64,000 nt of DNA, taken from assembly GCF_900105145.1 (NCBI RefSeq), contig NZ_LT629752.1:3477501-3541500 (forward strand), given 5' to 3'. Shown here in pieces: positions 9,274-16,866 of the stretch; position 1 is the first letter of the stretch; the number at the start of each line of letters is the position of its first letter. The notes beneath the pieces are model-generated. The model was not told the DNA's origin, searched no databases, and saw nothing but the letters and a program-made list of their open reading frames with translations. The DNA is from Polaribacter sp. KT25b. GTDB taxonomy: Bacteria; Bacteroidota; Bacteroidia; Flavobacteriales; Flavobacteriaceae. Both the position numbers and the translations under genes were made by a program.

Positions 9274-9447
9274 CTAATTTTCTTTTGCTACTTCTAATGC
9301 TGTAATTTTTGATTCTAAAACGGCTAATTCTTCTCCTTTTTCTATTATTTCTTCTACAGTTAAATTATCTTTAGAATTGATGAAATTTAAAATTTCTTTA
9401 CTTTTAAAAGTATAATACTCAATAGCTTTTTCAATTTTATCTTCCAT
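9274..9447 (-). CDS. 57-residue acidic coiled-coil-like small protein
   Basis: An ATG at 9447 opens a 57-codon frame ending in TAG at 9274-9276. The product begins MEDKIEKAIEYYTFKSKEIL and is lysine/glutamate-rich and helical throughout, with a likely coiled coil near the C-terminus. It starts 5 bases after the AraC-type regulator stops, on the same strand, which supports real translation as the second gene of that operon. The function is unknown; a small partner of the regulator is possible but speculative. Confidence 0.6.
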   Translation of the reverse strand: MEDKIEKAIEYYTFKSKEILNFINSKDNLTVEEIIEKGEELAVLESKITALEVAKEN

Positions 9448-9452
9448 CGTAT

Positions 9453-10325
9453 TTACTGAATTAAATTTTTCATTTCACTTCTATATTTAGAAGCACTTTT
9501 TCCTGTAAAGTTTTTAAATAGTTTATTAAAGTGAGAAAAATTATTAAATCCGCACTCAAAACTAACATCTGTTATACTAGAATTACTTTCTGCTAATAAT
9601 TTAGTTGCATGTACAACTCTATATTCATTTACCAATTTAGTAAATGTTTTTCCTGTAGATTTTTTAAAATATCTACAAAAAGCAGGTACAGTCATACTAA
9701 CCAATTCAGAAACTTCATCTAAACTTATATGTTCTCTAAAATGATTATTAATATGATTGTAGATAACTTCGATTTTATTACTGTCTTGTGGTATGGTTTC
9801 GAAAGCAAAACCATTTGCATTTAATAATGTATAATCGTCTGTAGTTGCTAAATCATTTAAAATCTCTAAAAAAGAAGCTATTCTTTGTACACCTTCTAAT
9901 TCTACCAAAGCTTCAATTTTAGCACCAATTCGTTGTTTAATTTCTATATTAAAACGAATTCCTTTTTTAGCGCGTTCAAAAAGTGCTTCAACAGCAATCA
10001 TTTCTGGAATTTTAAAAAATTCACTTCCTAAAAAATCTGGTTTAAACTGTATTAAGGTTTCAGAACCATTTGTTGTTAAACGATCCATATAACCAACATG
10101 TGGTAAATTAGATCCTATTAACACTAATTGACTATTATTAAAGTAACTAATATGGTTACCTATATGTCTTTTCCCTTTTCCTTTATTTACATACACTAAT
10201 TCAATTTCTGGATGAAAATGCCAAAAGGGTTTATCTGTCTTTAAAAACTCTAAATGTTTCTTTACTAATAGAGAACTACCAAAATTGGGGGTAATTTTTT
10301 CGAGAGTAGGTTTTATTTGCATCAT
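9453..10325 (-). CDS. AraC-family transcriptional regulator with cupin sensor domain
   Basis: The N-terminal part has a cupin-type pattern (FWHFHPEIELVYV, then an NLPHVGY region) expected to bind a small effector. The C-terminal ~100 residues form the two helix-turn-helix AraC DNA-binding domain (SLDEVSELVSMTVPAFCRYF and later SITDVSFECGFNNFSHFN). ATGs at 10325 and 10322 are better starts than the upstream TTG at 10337, which lies in a TATTTTTG promoter-like element. The gene is divergent from the first of four secreted-protein cassettes, sharing the spacer 10338-10518, so it is the natural candidate regulator of them. Confidence 0.9.
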   Translation of the reverse strand: MMQIKPTLEKITPNFGSSLLVKKHLEFLKTDKPFWHFHPEIELVYVNKGKGKRHIGNHISYFNNSQLVLIGSNLPHVGYMDRLTTNGSETLIQFKPDFLGSEFFKIPEMIAVEALFERAKKGIRFNIEIKQRIGAKIEALVELEGVQRIASFLEILNDLATTDDYTLLNANGFAFETIPQDSNKIEVIYNHINNHFREHISLDEVSELVSMTVPAFCRYFKKSTGKTFTKLVNEYRVVHATKLLAESNSSITDVSFECGFNNFSHFNKLFKNFTGKSASKYRSEMKNLIQ

Positions 10326-10457
10326 ATATTTTTGCAAAAATACGAAAGAACAATATTATAACCTATATAAAATTATCTTTATTGTGTAATATTTTAACCT
10401 TACATGAATTTAACATTAATTTTACAGTTAAAATAAGATACAAATATGCCAATTTTG

Positions 10458-10491
10458 TTGTTTTCTAAACTAAACTTCTACCATAAATTTG
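10458..10491 (+). promoter_or_regulatory. Promoter of secreted-protein cassette 1
   Basis: TTG at 10458-10460, a 23-bp spacer and TAAATTTG at 10484-10491. The other three cassettes have the same elements at the same spacing. An upstream ATACAA and TTTTGTT pair is a weak version of the palindrome seen in cassettes 2 and 3. Confidence 0.7.
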
Positions 10492-10518
10492 CAGTGTAAG
10501 TAAGTAATAATTTATTTT

Positions 10519-11103
10519 ATGAAAACAATGAAGAAAAGAGTATTAGTTATAATGTTAATGTTAGTGTCATTATTTAACTATGCTAATAATGAAAATGATT
10601 TTAACAAAACTGTAAATGCTAACAAAGTTAAAGTAGTATTTAATGATGTTACAAAAGGACAATTATTAACTGTTAACGATGAAAACGGAATTCAACTTCA
10701 TGCAGAAACAGTTTCTACAACAGGTGAATTAACTAAATTTTTTGATTTATCATCATTAAATAATGGTTTATACACAGTTGAATTAAATAAAGAATTTATT
10801 ATTGTTATTAAATCTCTTGAGGTTAAAGACAATAAAGTATCTTTTATTAAGGGTTCTGATAAAGTATTTTTTAAACCTTTTATTAGAAACGAAGAAAATT
10901 TAGTTCTTATATCTAAAATAGGTTTTCATAAAGAACTTATAAAGGTTACTATATTTTACAATAGTGAAGTTATTTTAGCTGAAACTATTGATAATGAAAC
11001 AATGTTAAAAAGAGCTTACAGATTAGATGAAAAATTAAAAGGTAATTATAAAGTTATTGTTTCTAGCAATAATAAAAGTTACTCAAATGAATTTAAATAT
11101 TAG
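10519..11103 (+). CDS. Small secreted beta-sandwich protein, paralog 1 of 4
   Basis: A 194-residue protein with a signal peptide (basic start, hydrophobic core, likely cut near residue 22). The mature part appears to contain two similar ~70-residue beta-rich units. The first carries NGIQLHAETVSTTG...FDLSSLNNGLYTVEL, which resembles the strand pattern of type IX secretion C-terminal domains and DUF3244-like folds. The second repeats the pattern around AETIDNETMLKRAYRLDEKL. I do not recognise a named family. It is the most divergent member of the tandem set and nearest the AraC regulator, with its own promoter and terminator. Confidence 0.85.
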   Translation: MKTMKKRVLVIMLMLVSLFNYANNENDFNKTVNANKVKVVFNDVTKGQLLTVNDENGIQLHAETVSTTGELTKFFDLSSLNNGLYTVELNKEFIIVIKSLEVKDNKVSFIKGSDKVFFKPFIRNEENLVLISKIGFHKELIKVTIFYNSEVILAETIDNETMLKRAYRLDEKLKGNYKVIVSSNNKSYSNEFKY

Positions 11104-11142
11104 TTTTAGTTGATTATTAGTTAAATGTGGATTTAACGGAAC

Positions 11143-11171
11143 AACGAGCCTTAATTGGCTCGTTTTTTTTT
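11143..11171 (+). terminator. Terminator of cassette 1
   Basis: Stem AACGAGCC (11143-11150), loop TTAATT, GGCTCGTT (11157-11164), then a T-run. Confidence 0.9.
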
Positions 11172-11429
11172 GCTCTAATTTTAAAATCAAACAACTTAAG
11201 CTTCAATAAATATTAGCCTTCCTTTTCTACAAAAAAATACATTTATTAAATAACTATACTTTCTTAAAATAATAACATTATGTTTCTCTCTAAAGAAATA
11301 TTGCTATTATCATAATATTTCTAATACCTTAACTCTAATGATTATTATAGCAAAGAATTATAAAATTACCCTATTTATACGCTATTTTAACCCACTGTTT
11401 TATTAACATTAAATTTACAGTTAAAATAA

Positions 11430-11452
11430 AACACAAACATGCCAATTGTGTT
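11430..11452. promoter_or_regulatory. Palindromic operator-like element, cassette 2
   Basis: AACACAA (11430-11436) and TTGTGTT (11446-11452) are perfect inverted repeats 9 bp apart that cover the -33 TTG. The same element recurs at 12377-12399. Confidence 0.5.
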
Positions 11453-11484
11453 GTTTTTAAAACTAAACCTCTACTATAACTTTG
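11451..11484 (+). promoter_or_regulatory. Promoter of cassette 2
   Basis: TTG 11451-11453, 23-bp spacer, TAACTTTG 11477-11484. The TTG within this -7 element is in frame with the gene but is not its start. Confidence 0.75.
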
Positions 11485-11511
11485 CAGTATAAATTAGTAA
11501 AGATTTATATT

Positions 11512-12096
11512 ATGAAAACAATTAAAAGAAAAGTATTAGTAGTAGTTTTTATGTTGGGAACATTATTAAACTACGCAAACAATGAAAGTGATTTTAACAA
11601 AATTGTAAATGTTACTAAAGTAAAAGTAGTATTTGAAAATGTTAAAAAAGGACAACAATTAACTGTTAACGATCAAAATGGAATTCAACTTCATTCTGAA
11701 ACTATTTCTACAGAAGGATCACTAATTAAATTTTTTGATTTATCGCCTTTAAATAATGGTTTATACACTATAGAATTACATAAAGAATTTGAAGTTATTA
11801 TTAAATCTCTTGAAGTTAAAGATAAAAAAGTGGTTTTTATTAAAGAATCAGAAAAGAAAATATTTAAACCAGTTATTAGAAATGAAGAAAATCTGGTTTT
11901 AATTTCTAAAATAAATTTTGATAAAAAGCCTTTAAAAATTGATTTATACTTTAATGGTAAAGTTATTTATTCTGAAATAGTAAAAAATGAAGAATATTTA
12001 AAGAGAGCTTACAGATTAGACAATGAAATAAAAGGAGATTATAAAATTATTGTTTCTAGCAATGATAATAATTACACAAAAAAATTTAAAATTTAG
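11512..12096 (+). CDS. Small secreted beta-sandwich protein, paralog 2 of 4
   Basis: The gene starts at the ATG at 11512; an in-frame TTG at 11482 belongs to the promoter's -7 box. The 194-residue product begins MKTIKRKVLVVVFMLGTLL, a clear signal peptide, and has the same two-unit beta-rich layout as its neighbours (NGIQLHSETISTEG, FDLSPLNNGLYTIEL; then NGKVIYSEIVKNEEYLKRAY). It is nearly identical to paralog 3 over the first ~110 residues and diverges toward the C-terminus. Function unknown; probably a secreted or cell-surface protein. Confidence 0.87.
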   Translation: MKTIKRKVLVVVFMLGTLLNYANNESDFNKIVNVTKVKVVFENVKKGQQLTVNDQNGIQLHSETISTEGSLIKFFDLSPLNNGLYTIELHKEFEVIIKSLEVKDKKVVFIKESEKKIFKPVIRNEENLVLISKINFDKKPLKIDLYFNGKVIYSEIVKNEEYLKRAYRLDNEIKGDYKIIVSSNDNNYTKKFKI

Positions 12097-12140
12097 TTTT
12101 AGTTGATTAGATTATTGGTTAAATGTGGATTTAACGAAAA

Positions 12141-12168
12141 AACGAGTCTTAATTGACTCGTTTTTTTT
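12141..12168 (+). terminator. Terminator of cassette 2
   Basis: Stem AACGAGTC (12141-12148), loop TTAATT, GACTCGTT (12155-12162), T-run. Compared with cassettes 1 and 4, a G-C pair is replaced by A-T on both arms, a compensated change. Confidence 0.9.
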
Positions 12169-12376
12169 GCTCTAATTTTAAATAAAACAACTTAAGCATC
12201 AATACATATTAGCCTTCCTTTTCCTCAAAAAACAAATCCATTTATTAAATAACTATACTTTCTTAAAATAATAACATTAAGTTTCTCTCTAATGATTATT
12301 ATAGCAAAGAATTATAAAATTATATATTCTATTTTAACCAACATATTTGTTAACATTAAATTTACAGTTAAAATAA

Positions 12377-12431
12377 AACACAAAAATACCAATTGTGTTG
12401 TTTTTAAAACCAAACTCCTACTATAACTTTG
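12377..12431 (+). promoter_or_regulatory. Promoter and palindrome of cassette 3
   Basis: AACACAA 12377-12383 and TTGTGTT 12393-12399 form the palindrome. TTG 12398-12400, a 23-bp spacer and TAACTTTG 12424-12431 form the promoter. Confidence 0.75.
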
Positions 12432-12458
12432 CAGTATAAATTATTAAAAATTTATATT

Positions 12459-13043
12459 ATGAAAACAATTAAAAGAAAAGTATTAGTAGTAGTTTTTATG
12501 TTGGGAACATTATTAAACTACGCAAACAATGAAAATGATTTTAACAAAATTGTAAATGTTACTAAAGTAAAAGTAGTATTTGAAAATGTTAAAAAAGGAC
12601 AACAATTAACTGTTAACGATCAAAATGGAATTCAACTTCATTCTGAAACTATTTCTACAGAAGGATCACTAATTAAATTTTTTGATTTATCGCCTTTAAA
12701 TAATGGTTTATACACTATAGAATTACATAAAGAATTTGAAGTTATCATTAAATCTCTAGAAGTTATAGATAAAAAAGTGGTTTTTATTAAAGAATCAGAA
12801 GAAAAAATATTTAAACCAGTTATTAGAAATGAAGAAAATCTGGTTTTAATTTCTAAAATAAATTTTAATAAAGAACCTTTAAAAATTACTTTGTACTTTA
12901 ATGGTAAACTTATTTATTCTGAAGTAATAAAAAATGAAGAATATTTAAAGAGAGCTTACAGATTAGACAATGAAATAAAAGGAGATTATACAGTTATTGT
13001 TTATTACAATGATTACAATTATACCAAAGATTTTAAAATTTAA
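12459..13043 (+). CDS. Small secreted beta-sandwich protein, paralog 3 of 4
   Basis: Start chosen at the ATG at 12459, not the promoter TTG at 12429. The 194-residue product has the same signal peptide as paralog 2 and nearly the same mature sequence up to about residue 110. After that, substitutions accumulate (NFNKEPLKITLYFNGKLIY; YYNDYNYTKDFKI at the end). The concentration of differences in the second unit suggests that this half determines specificity, or that the first half is homogenised by recombination; both are inference. No family name recognised. Confidence 0.87.
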   Translation: MKTIKRKVLVVVFMLGTLLNYANNENDFNKIVNVTKVKVVFENVKKGQQLTVNDQNGIQLHSETISTEGSLIKFFDLSPLNNGLYTIELHKEFEVIIKSLEVIDKKVVFIKESEEKIFKPVIRNEENLVLISKINFNKEPLKITLYFNGKLIYSEVIKNEEYLKRAYRLDNEIKGDYTVIVYYNDYNYTKDFKI

Positions 13044-13090
13044 AAAATAGTTTTAGTTGATGTTATGTTAAACTCTGAATTTAACAAAAA

Positions 13091-13119
13091 AGCGGGTCTT
13101 AATTGGCTCGTTTTTTTTG
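13091..13119 (+). terminator. Terminator of cassette 3
   Basis: AGCGGGTC (13091-13098), loop TTAATT, GGCTCGTT (13105-13112), then T-run. The arms differ from cassettes 1 and 2, but every pair is kept by G-U wobbles, so the fold is conserved. Confidence 0.8.
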
Positions 13120-13311
13120 CTCTAATTTTAGAGCAAAAAACTTAGAGTTTCATCAGCAAGAATAATCTTTACTATTTTATCATTTTTATTCATTTATAAA
13201 TCAAACTATTATAAATAATTATAATATTAACCAAAACATATGTTATTTTAACTTTAAGAGTTATTAACATTAAATTTACAGTTAAAATAAAATACAAATA
13301 TGCCAATTGTG

Positions 13312-13345
13312 TTGTTTTTAAAACTAAAGTTCTACCATAAATTTG
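13312..13345 (+). promoter_or_regulatory. Promoter of cassette 4
   Basis: TTG 13312-13314, 23-bp spacer, TAAATTTG 13338-13345. The upstream arm is ATACAA instead of ACACAA, so the palindrome is weaker than in cassettes 2 and 3. Confidence 0.75.
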
Positions 13346-13372
13346 CAGTATAAATTAGTAAAGATTTATATT

Positions 13373-13960
13373 ATGAAAACAATCAAAAGAAGAATATTAG
13401 TAGTAGTTTTTATGTTAGGAACATTATTAAACTACGCAAACAACGACAATGAAATTAACAAAACTATAAATGCTAGTAAAGTAAAAATAGTATTTGAAAA
13501 CGTTAAAAAAGGACAGCAATTAACTGTTAACGATAAAAATGGAGTTCAACTTCATTCTGAAACTATTTATACAAAAGGAAAACTAATTAAATTTTTCGAT
13601 TTATCTCCTTTAAATGATGGTTTATACACTATAGAATTACACAAAGAGTTTGAAGTTATCATTAAATCTCTGGAAGTTAAAGATAAAAAAGTGGTTTTTA
13701 TTAAAGATTCAGAAAAAGTAATCTTCAAACCTCTTATCAGAAATGAAGAAAACAGAATTTTTATTTCTAAAATAAATTTTGATAAAAAACCTTTAAAAAT
13801 TGATTTATATTTTAATGGTGAAATTGTTTATTCTGAAACAGTAAAAAATCAAGAATTCTTAAATAGAGTATTAAGATTAGATGATGAAATAGCAGGTGAT
13901 TATAAAATAACTGTTAATTTTGATGATGATAATAATTATACCAAAGAATTTAAATTATAA
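13373..13960 (+). CDS. Small secreted beta-sandwich protein, paralog 4 of 4
   Basis: Start at the ATG at 13373; the in-frame TTG at 13343 is promoter sequence. The 195-residue product begins MKTIKRRILVVVFMLGTLL (signal peptide) and has the same two beta-rich units, with NGVQLHSETIYTKG, FDLSPLNDGLYTIEL and then NGEIVYSETVKNQEFLNRVL. Its tail has an aspartate/asparagine-rich FDDDNNYTKEFKL. It is intermediate in similarity between paralog 1 and the pair 2/3. It ends the array and is followed by a terminator shared with the convergent crotonase gene. Confidence 0.87.
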   Translation: MKTIKRRILVVVFMLGTLLNYANNDNEINKTINASKVKIVFENVKKGQQLTVNDKNGVQLHSETIYTKGKLIKFFDLSPLNDGLYTIELHKEFEVIIKSLEVKDKKVVFIKDSEKVIFKPLIRNEENRIFISKINFDKKPLKIDLYFNGEIVYSETVKNQEFLNRVLRLDDEIAGDYKITVNFDDDNNYTKEFKL

Positions 13961-13997
13961 GTAAGTAATTGTTCAAATTAGAGTGTGTTAATAAAAA

Positions 13998-14026
13998 AAC
14001 GAGCCGTAATTGGCTCGTTTTTTTAT
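13998..14026. terminator. Bidirectional terminator between cassette 4 and the crotonase gene
   Basis: ACGAGCC (13999-14005), loop GTAATT, GGCTCGT (14012-14018), with an A-run before and a T-run after. It can serve cassette 4 on the plus strand and the crotonase gene on the minus strand. Confidence 0.85.
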
Positions 14027-14048
14027 TTATAAACATGTTAAATCGTTT

Positions 14049-14831
14049 TTATTCTCCAGGAAAATTAGGTTTCCTTTTTTCTAAAAAAGCAGTTGTTCCT
14101 TCTTTAAAATCATTGGTACCAAAACAATTTCCAAATTCTTCAATTTCTACATCAAAACCATTTACACCATCTTCAAAATTTGCATTTACAGCTCTAATTG
14201 CAGCAGAAATTGCTACAGATGAGTTTCGCATAATTTTACTAGCAATTTTTTCTGCTAATGGTAATAATTCTTCTTGAGTAGTTACATGATTTACCAAACC
14301 ACAATTAAAAGCTTCATCTGCAGGAATCATTGTTGCAGTCATAATCATTTCCATAGCTTTACCTTTACCAACTAATTGCGGCAAACGTTGTGTACCGCCA
14401 TAACCAGGAATTACACCTAAAGAAACTTCTGGCAAACCCATTTTTGCATTATTTGATGCAATTCTAAAATGACACGCCATTGCCAATTCTAAACCGCCAC
14501 CTAAAGCAAAACCATTAATTGCGGCAATTACTGGCGTTGATAAATTTTCTATTAAATTAAATAATATTTCTTGTCCTTTTTTTGCTAAAGTTCCGCCTTC
14601 ATCAACAGAAAAATGCGAGAATTCAGAAATATCTGCACCTGCAACAAAAGCTTTATCGCCACTACCTGTAAGCACAATAACTTTTATGTCATTATCACCT
14701 TCTAAAGCTTTAAAAGCCTCACTTAATTCATGAATTATTGCCTTGTTTAAAGCGTTTAGTTTATTAGGTCTGTTAATTGTTACTTGAGCAATTTTGTTAT
14801 TTTTTTCTACTAAAATGTTATCAAATTTCAT
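14049..14831 (-). CDS. Enoyl-CoA hydratase (crotonase family)
   Basis: A 260-residue crotonase-superfamily enzyme. The oxyanion-hole segments are AFVAGADIS (61-69) and GFALGGGLEL (107-116). E115 and E135 (in LPEVSLG) match the spacing of the two catalytic glutamates of true enoyl-CoA hydratases, so hydration of 2-enoyl-CoA is the likely reaction. Whether it serves fatty acid, aromatic or butanoyl-CoA metabolism cannot be decided; no beta-oxidation genes adjoin it. It lies 30 bp downstream of the histidine kinase gene on the same strand and may be the last gene of that unit. Confidence 0.92.
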   Translation of the reverse strand: MKFDNILVEKNNKIAQVTINRPNKLNALNKAIIHELSEAFKALEGDNDIKVIVLTGSGDKAFVAGADISEFSHFSVDEGGTLAKKGQEILFNLIENLSTPVIAAINGFALGGGLELAMACHFRIASNNAKMGLPEVSLGVIPGYGGTQRLPQLVGKGKAMEMIMTATMIPADEAFNCGLVNHVTTQEELLPLAEKIASKIMRNSSVAISAAIRAVNANFEDGVNGFDVEIEEFGNCFGTNDFKEGTTAFLEKRKPNFPGE

Positions 14832-14861
14832 ATTCTATAGTTTAAAATAAAAGTTTGTTTT

Positions 14862-16319
14862 TTATATTTTTGGTAAAACCACTGTAAAAACAGTACCAAT
14901 TCCTTCTTCTGATGTAAAAGAAATTGTACCATCATACGCTTCTATAATATTTTTTATCATTGCCAAACCAAGTCCCATTCCACTAGATTTTGTAGTAAAT
15001 TTTGGTTCGAAAATTAAATCTTTTACTTTTTCTTGAATTCCTCTTCCGTTATCTGTAACCGTAATTTTTACGTTATTATTTTCTGATAAAACAGTAACAT
15101 CAATTATAGGAGTTTCTTTATTTTCTGTAGCTTGAATGGCATTTTTAACCAAATTAGTAACAATTCTAATCAATTGAGTTTTATCTAAATAGGCAAATAA
15201 TTCTTCTTCTTTTGGATAATAGTTGATAAAATCTTCACCAAAAATATCTAACGCTAATTTAACAACACTTATTATTTCAACTTTTTCTCTTTTTTGAGTT
15301 GGCATTTTAGCAAAATCAGAAAAAGCAGAAGCAATAGAGCTCATTACATCTATTTGTTGAATTAATGTTTTACTATATTCTGCTAATTTTTCTCTAATAT
15401 TTTCATCCGCAGGATTAAATTTACGCTCAAAACTTTGCACAGATAAACGCATTGGTGTTAACGGATTTTTAATTTCGTGCGCAACTTGTTTTGCCATTTC
15501 TCGCCAAGCTTGTTCACGTTCGCTTTTTGCTAATTTTACAGCACTTTCTTCAAGCTGATCAATCATATTATTATAAGCTTCTACTAAAACTTCAATTTCT
15601 GAACTTGCTGCATTTAAAATTATTTTTTCATTTCGTTCATGCAATCGTGTTTGATGCATTTTATCAGAAATAGTTTGTATTGATCTTGTAATATAACTAG
15701 ATAACAAATAGGCAAGCGCAATAGCAATTATAAACATTAGTAAATACACCAAACCTAATCTGTAAATAAACTCTCTTAATTCACTTTCAATTTCAGAATT
15801 ATCTTGCGTAAACTGCATTTCTAAAATTCCTATTCTTTTAAACTTAGGGTCGTTTATATACGAATATGAAGTTTGATACCCAACACCATCTTCTTCTCTA
15901 CTTTTTAATATTTTATGATTAGAGTTTTGAGATAATTCATTTAAAATAAGATGATTTAAAGGTTTTATATCTGTTTCTTCAAACGCATTTGTTTTAGATG
16001 AAATTAGAAAATTACCCTTTAAATCGAAAAATGAAATATTTAATTTATTTATAGATGATATTTCATAAATACGTTCTTGAAATATTTTTGGTAAATTTTC
16101 TGTGTTAACTAAATATGTTGTTTTATTTGTTAATTCTAACTCAATAGTTTCTTGAGTTGTAGCTTCTTTACGCTCAAAACGCTGAATATTATAATCTTTT
16201 GTTTGCTCGTCGTATTGATAAACAGTTACACCCAAAATTAATATTGATGCTAACAACACCAATAAAATCATAGACAAAAAGATACGTATTCTAAGGGAAA
16301 TATTTTTAAAATTGAACAC
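14862..16319 (-). CDS. NtrY-like membrane sensor histidine kinase
   Basis: A 485-residue kinase with a transmembrane segment at about 9-31, a periplasmic sensor region of ~150 residues, a second segment at about 186-207, a HAMP linker, and an H-box with the phospho-accepting H281 in QVAHEIKNPLTPMRLS. The N box (NLVKNAIQA) and the G boxes (DNGRGI, GMGLGLAM) of the ATPase domain are intact. The H-box wording is typical of NtrY-like kinases. No response regulator lies beside it, so its partner is elsewhere. It starts 3 bases after the small lipoprotein gene ends, suggesting that this lipoprotein belongs to the same signalling unit. Confidence 0.92.
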   Translation of the reverse strand: MFNFKNISLRIRIFLSMILLVLLASILILGVTVYQYDEQTKDYNIQRFERKEATTQETIELELTNKTTYLVNTENLPKIFQERIYEISSINKLNISFFDLKGNFLISSKTNAFEETDIKPLNHLILNELSQNSNHKILKSREEDGVGYQTSYSYINDPKFKRIGILEMQFTQDNSEIESELREFIYRLGLVYLLMFIIAIALAYLLSSYITRSIQTISDKMHQTRLHERNEKIILNAASSEIEVLVEAYNNMIDQLEESAVKLAKSEREQAWREMAKQVAHEIKNPLTPMRLSVQSFERKFNPADENIREKLAEYSKTLIQQIDVMSSIASAFSDFAKMPTQKREKVEIISVVKLALDIFGEDFINYYPKEEELFAYLDKTQLIRIVTNLVKNAIQATENKETPIIDVTVLSENNNVKITVTDNGRGIQEKVKDLIFEPKFTTKSSGMGLGLAMIKNIIEAYDGTISFTSEEGIGTVFTVVLPKI

Positions 16320-16322
16320 TAT

Positions 16323-16787
16323 TTATTCTGATTTTATACGTTTTGTTTTCATTATTAAAGTATCATCAAATTCACCATCGTCGTCCCAATCATAAACACT
16401 TTTTGCAATAAAGCCTTCTTCTGCTTTAGTAACTATATAATTTACTTTTACATTTCTTCCTAAATAGAAGTATTCTATATGTAAAGTATCTTTGTTTACA
16501 GACCATGTTCCGTTAGATTTAGAATCTTTTACTCCTTGCTTATTAATAAACCAGGCAGAAAAAGTACCATCTGCATTGTATTTAGATTGCGCAATTCTAT
16601 CAGGATTATTATCAAATTCATCTTCATAAACAGATAAAGAATCAGTTTTATTTGCTGTTGGCATTTCTATTTTTAAATAGGTTGTTTGCCAGGAATCTAC
16701 CATAAAATCTTGCAACATTTTTTCTTTTTTACAAGACACAATAAGTATTCCAAAAAGGATAATTACTAGAAATTTAACAACTTTCAT
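16323..16787 (-). CDS. Small lipoprotein, lipocalin-like
   Basis: A 154-residue lipoprotein with a signal peptide and lipobox LIVSC (lipidated C19), followed by a lysine-rich spacer. The mature part (SWQTTYLKIEMPT, NADGTFSAWFI, NGTWSVNKDTLHIEYF) resembles the short lipocalin-like beta-barrel domains common in Bacteroidota. No ligand can be assigned. It is the first gene of a unit with the NtrY-like kinase (3-base gap), so a sensory or envelope-stress accessory role is a reasonable inference. Confidence 0.8.
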   Translation of the reverse strand: MKVVKFLVIILFGILIVSCKKEKMLQDFMVDSWQTTYLKIEMPTANKTDSLSVYEDEFDNNPDRIAQSKYNADGTFSAWFINKQGVKDSKSNGTWSVNKDTLHIEYFYLGRNVKVNYIVTKAEEGFIAKSVYDWDDDGEFDDTLIMKTKRIKSE

Positions 16788-16866
16788 TTCGTATAAAATT
16801 TAATGTTACAAGATAACTAAATTAAAAAGTGATTTCAAAATTGAATAGTATAATAAAAACATAAAA

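Larger units (their letters stand above)
10400..14025 (+). repeat. Four tandem promoter-gene-terminator cassettes
   Basis: Units with start codons at 10519, 11512, 12459 and 13373 (spacings 993, 947 and 914 bp) repeat the whole transcription unit. Each has an AACATTAAATTTACAGTTAAAATA-like upstream block, promoter, gene and terminator. The spacers 11104-11511, 12097-12458 and 13044-13372 hold no other genes; the first two are near copies of each other (a TATTAGCCTTCCTTTT block and a CTTTCTTAAAATAATAACATTA-like block). Cassettes 2 and 3 are the most similar pair, implying recent duplication. Confidence 0.9.

Noticed and set aside
10400..14025. Tandem cassettes as a mobile element or CRISPR-like array
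   Set aside because: Units are ~950 bp coding cassettes with their own promoters; no transposase, terminal repeats or short spacers.
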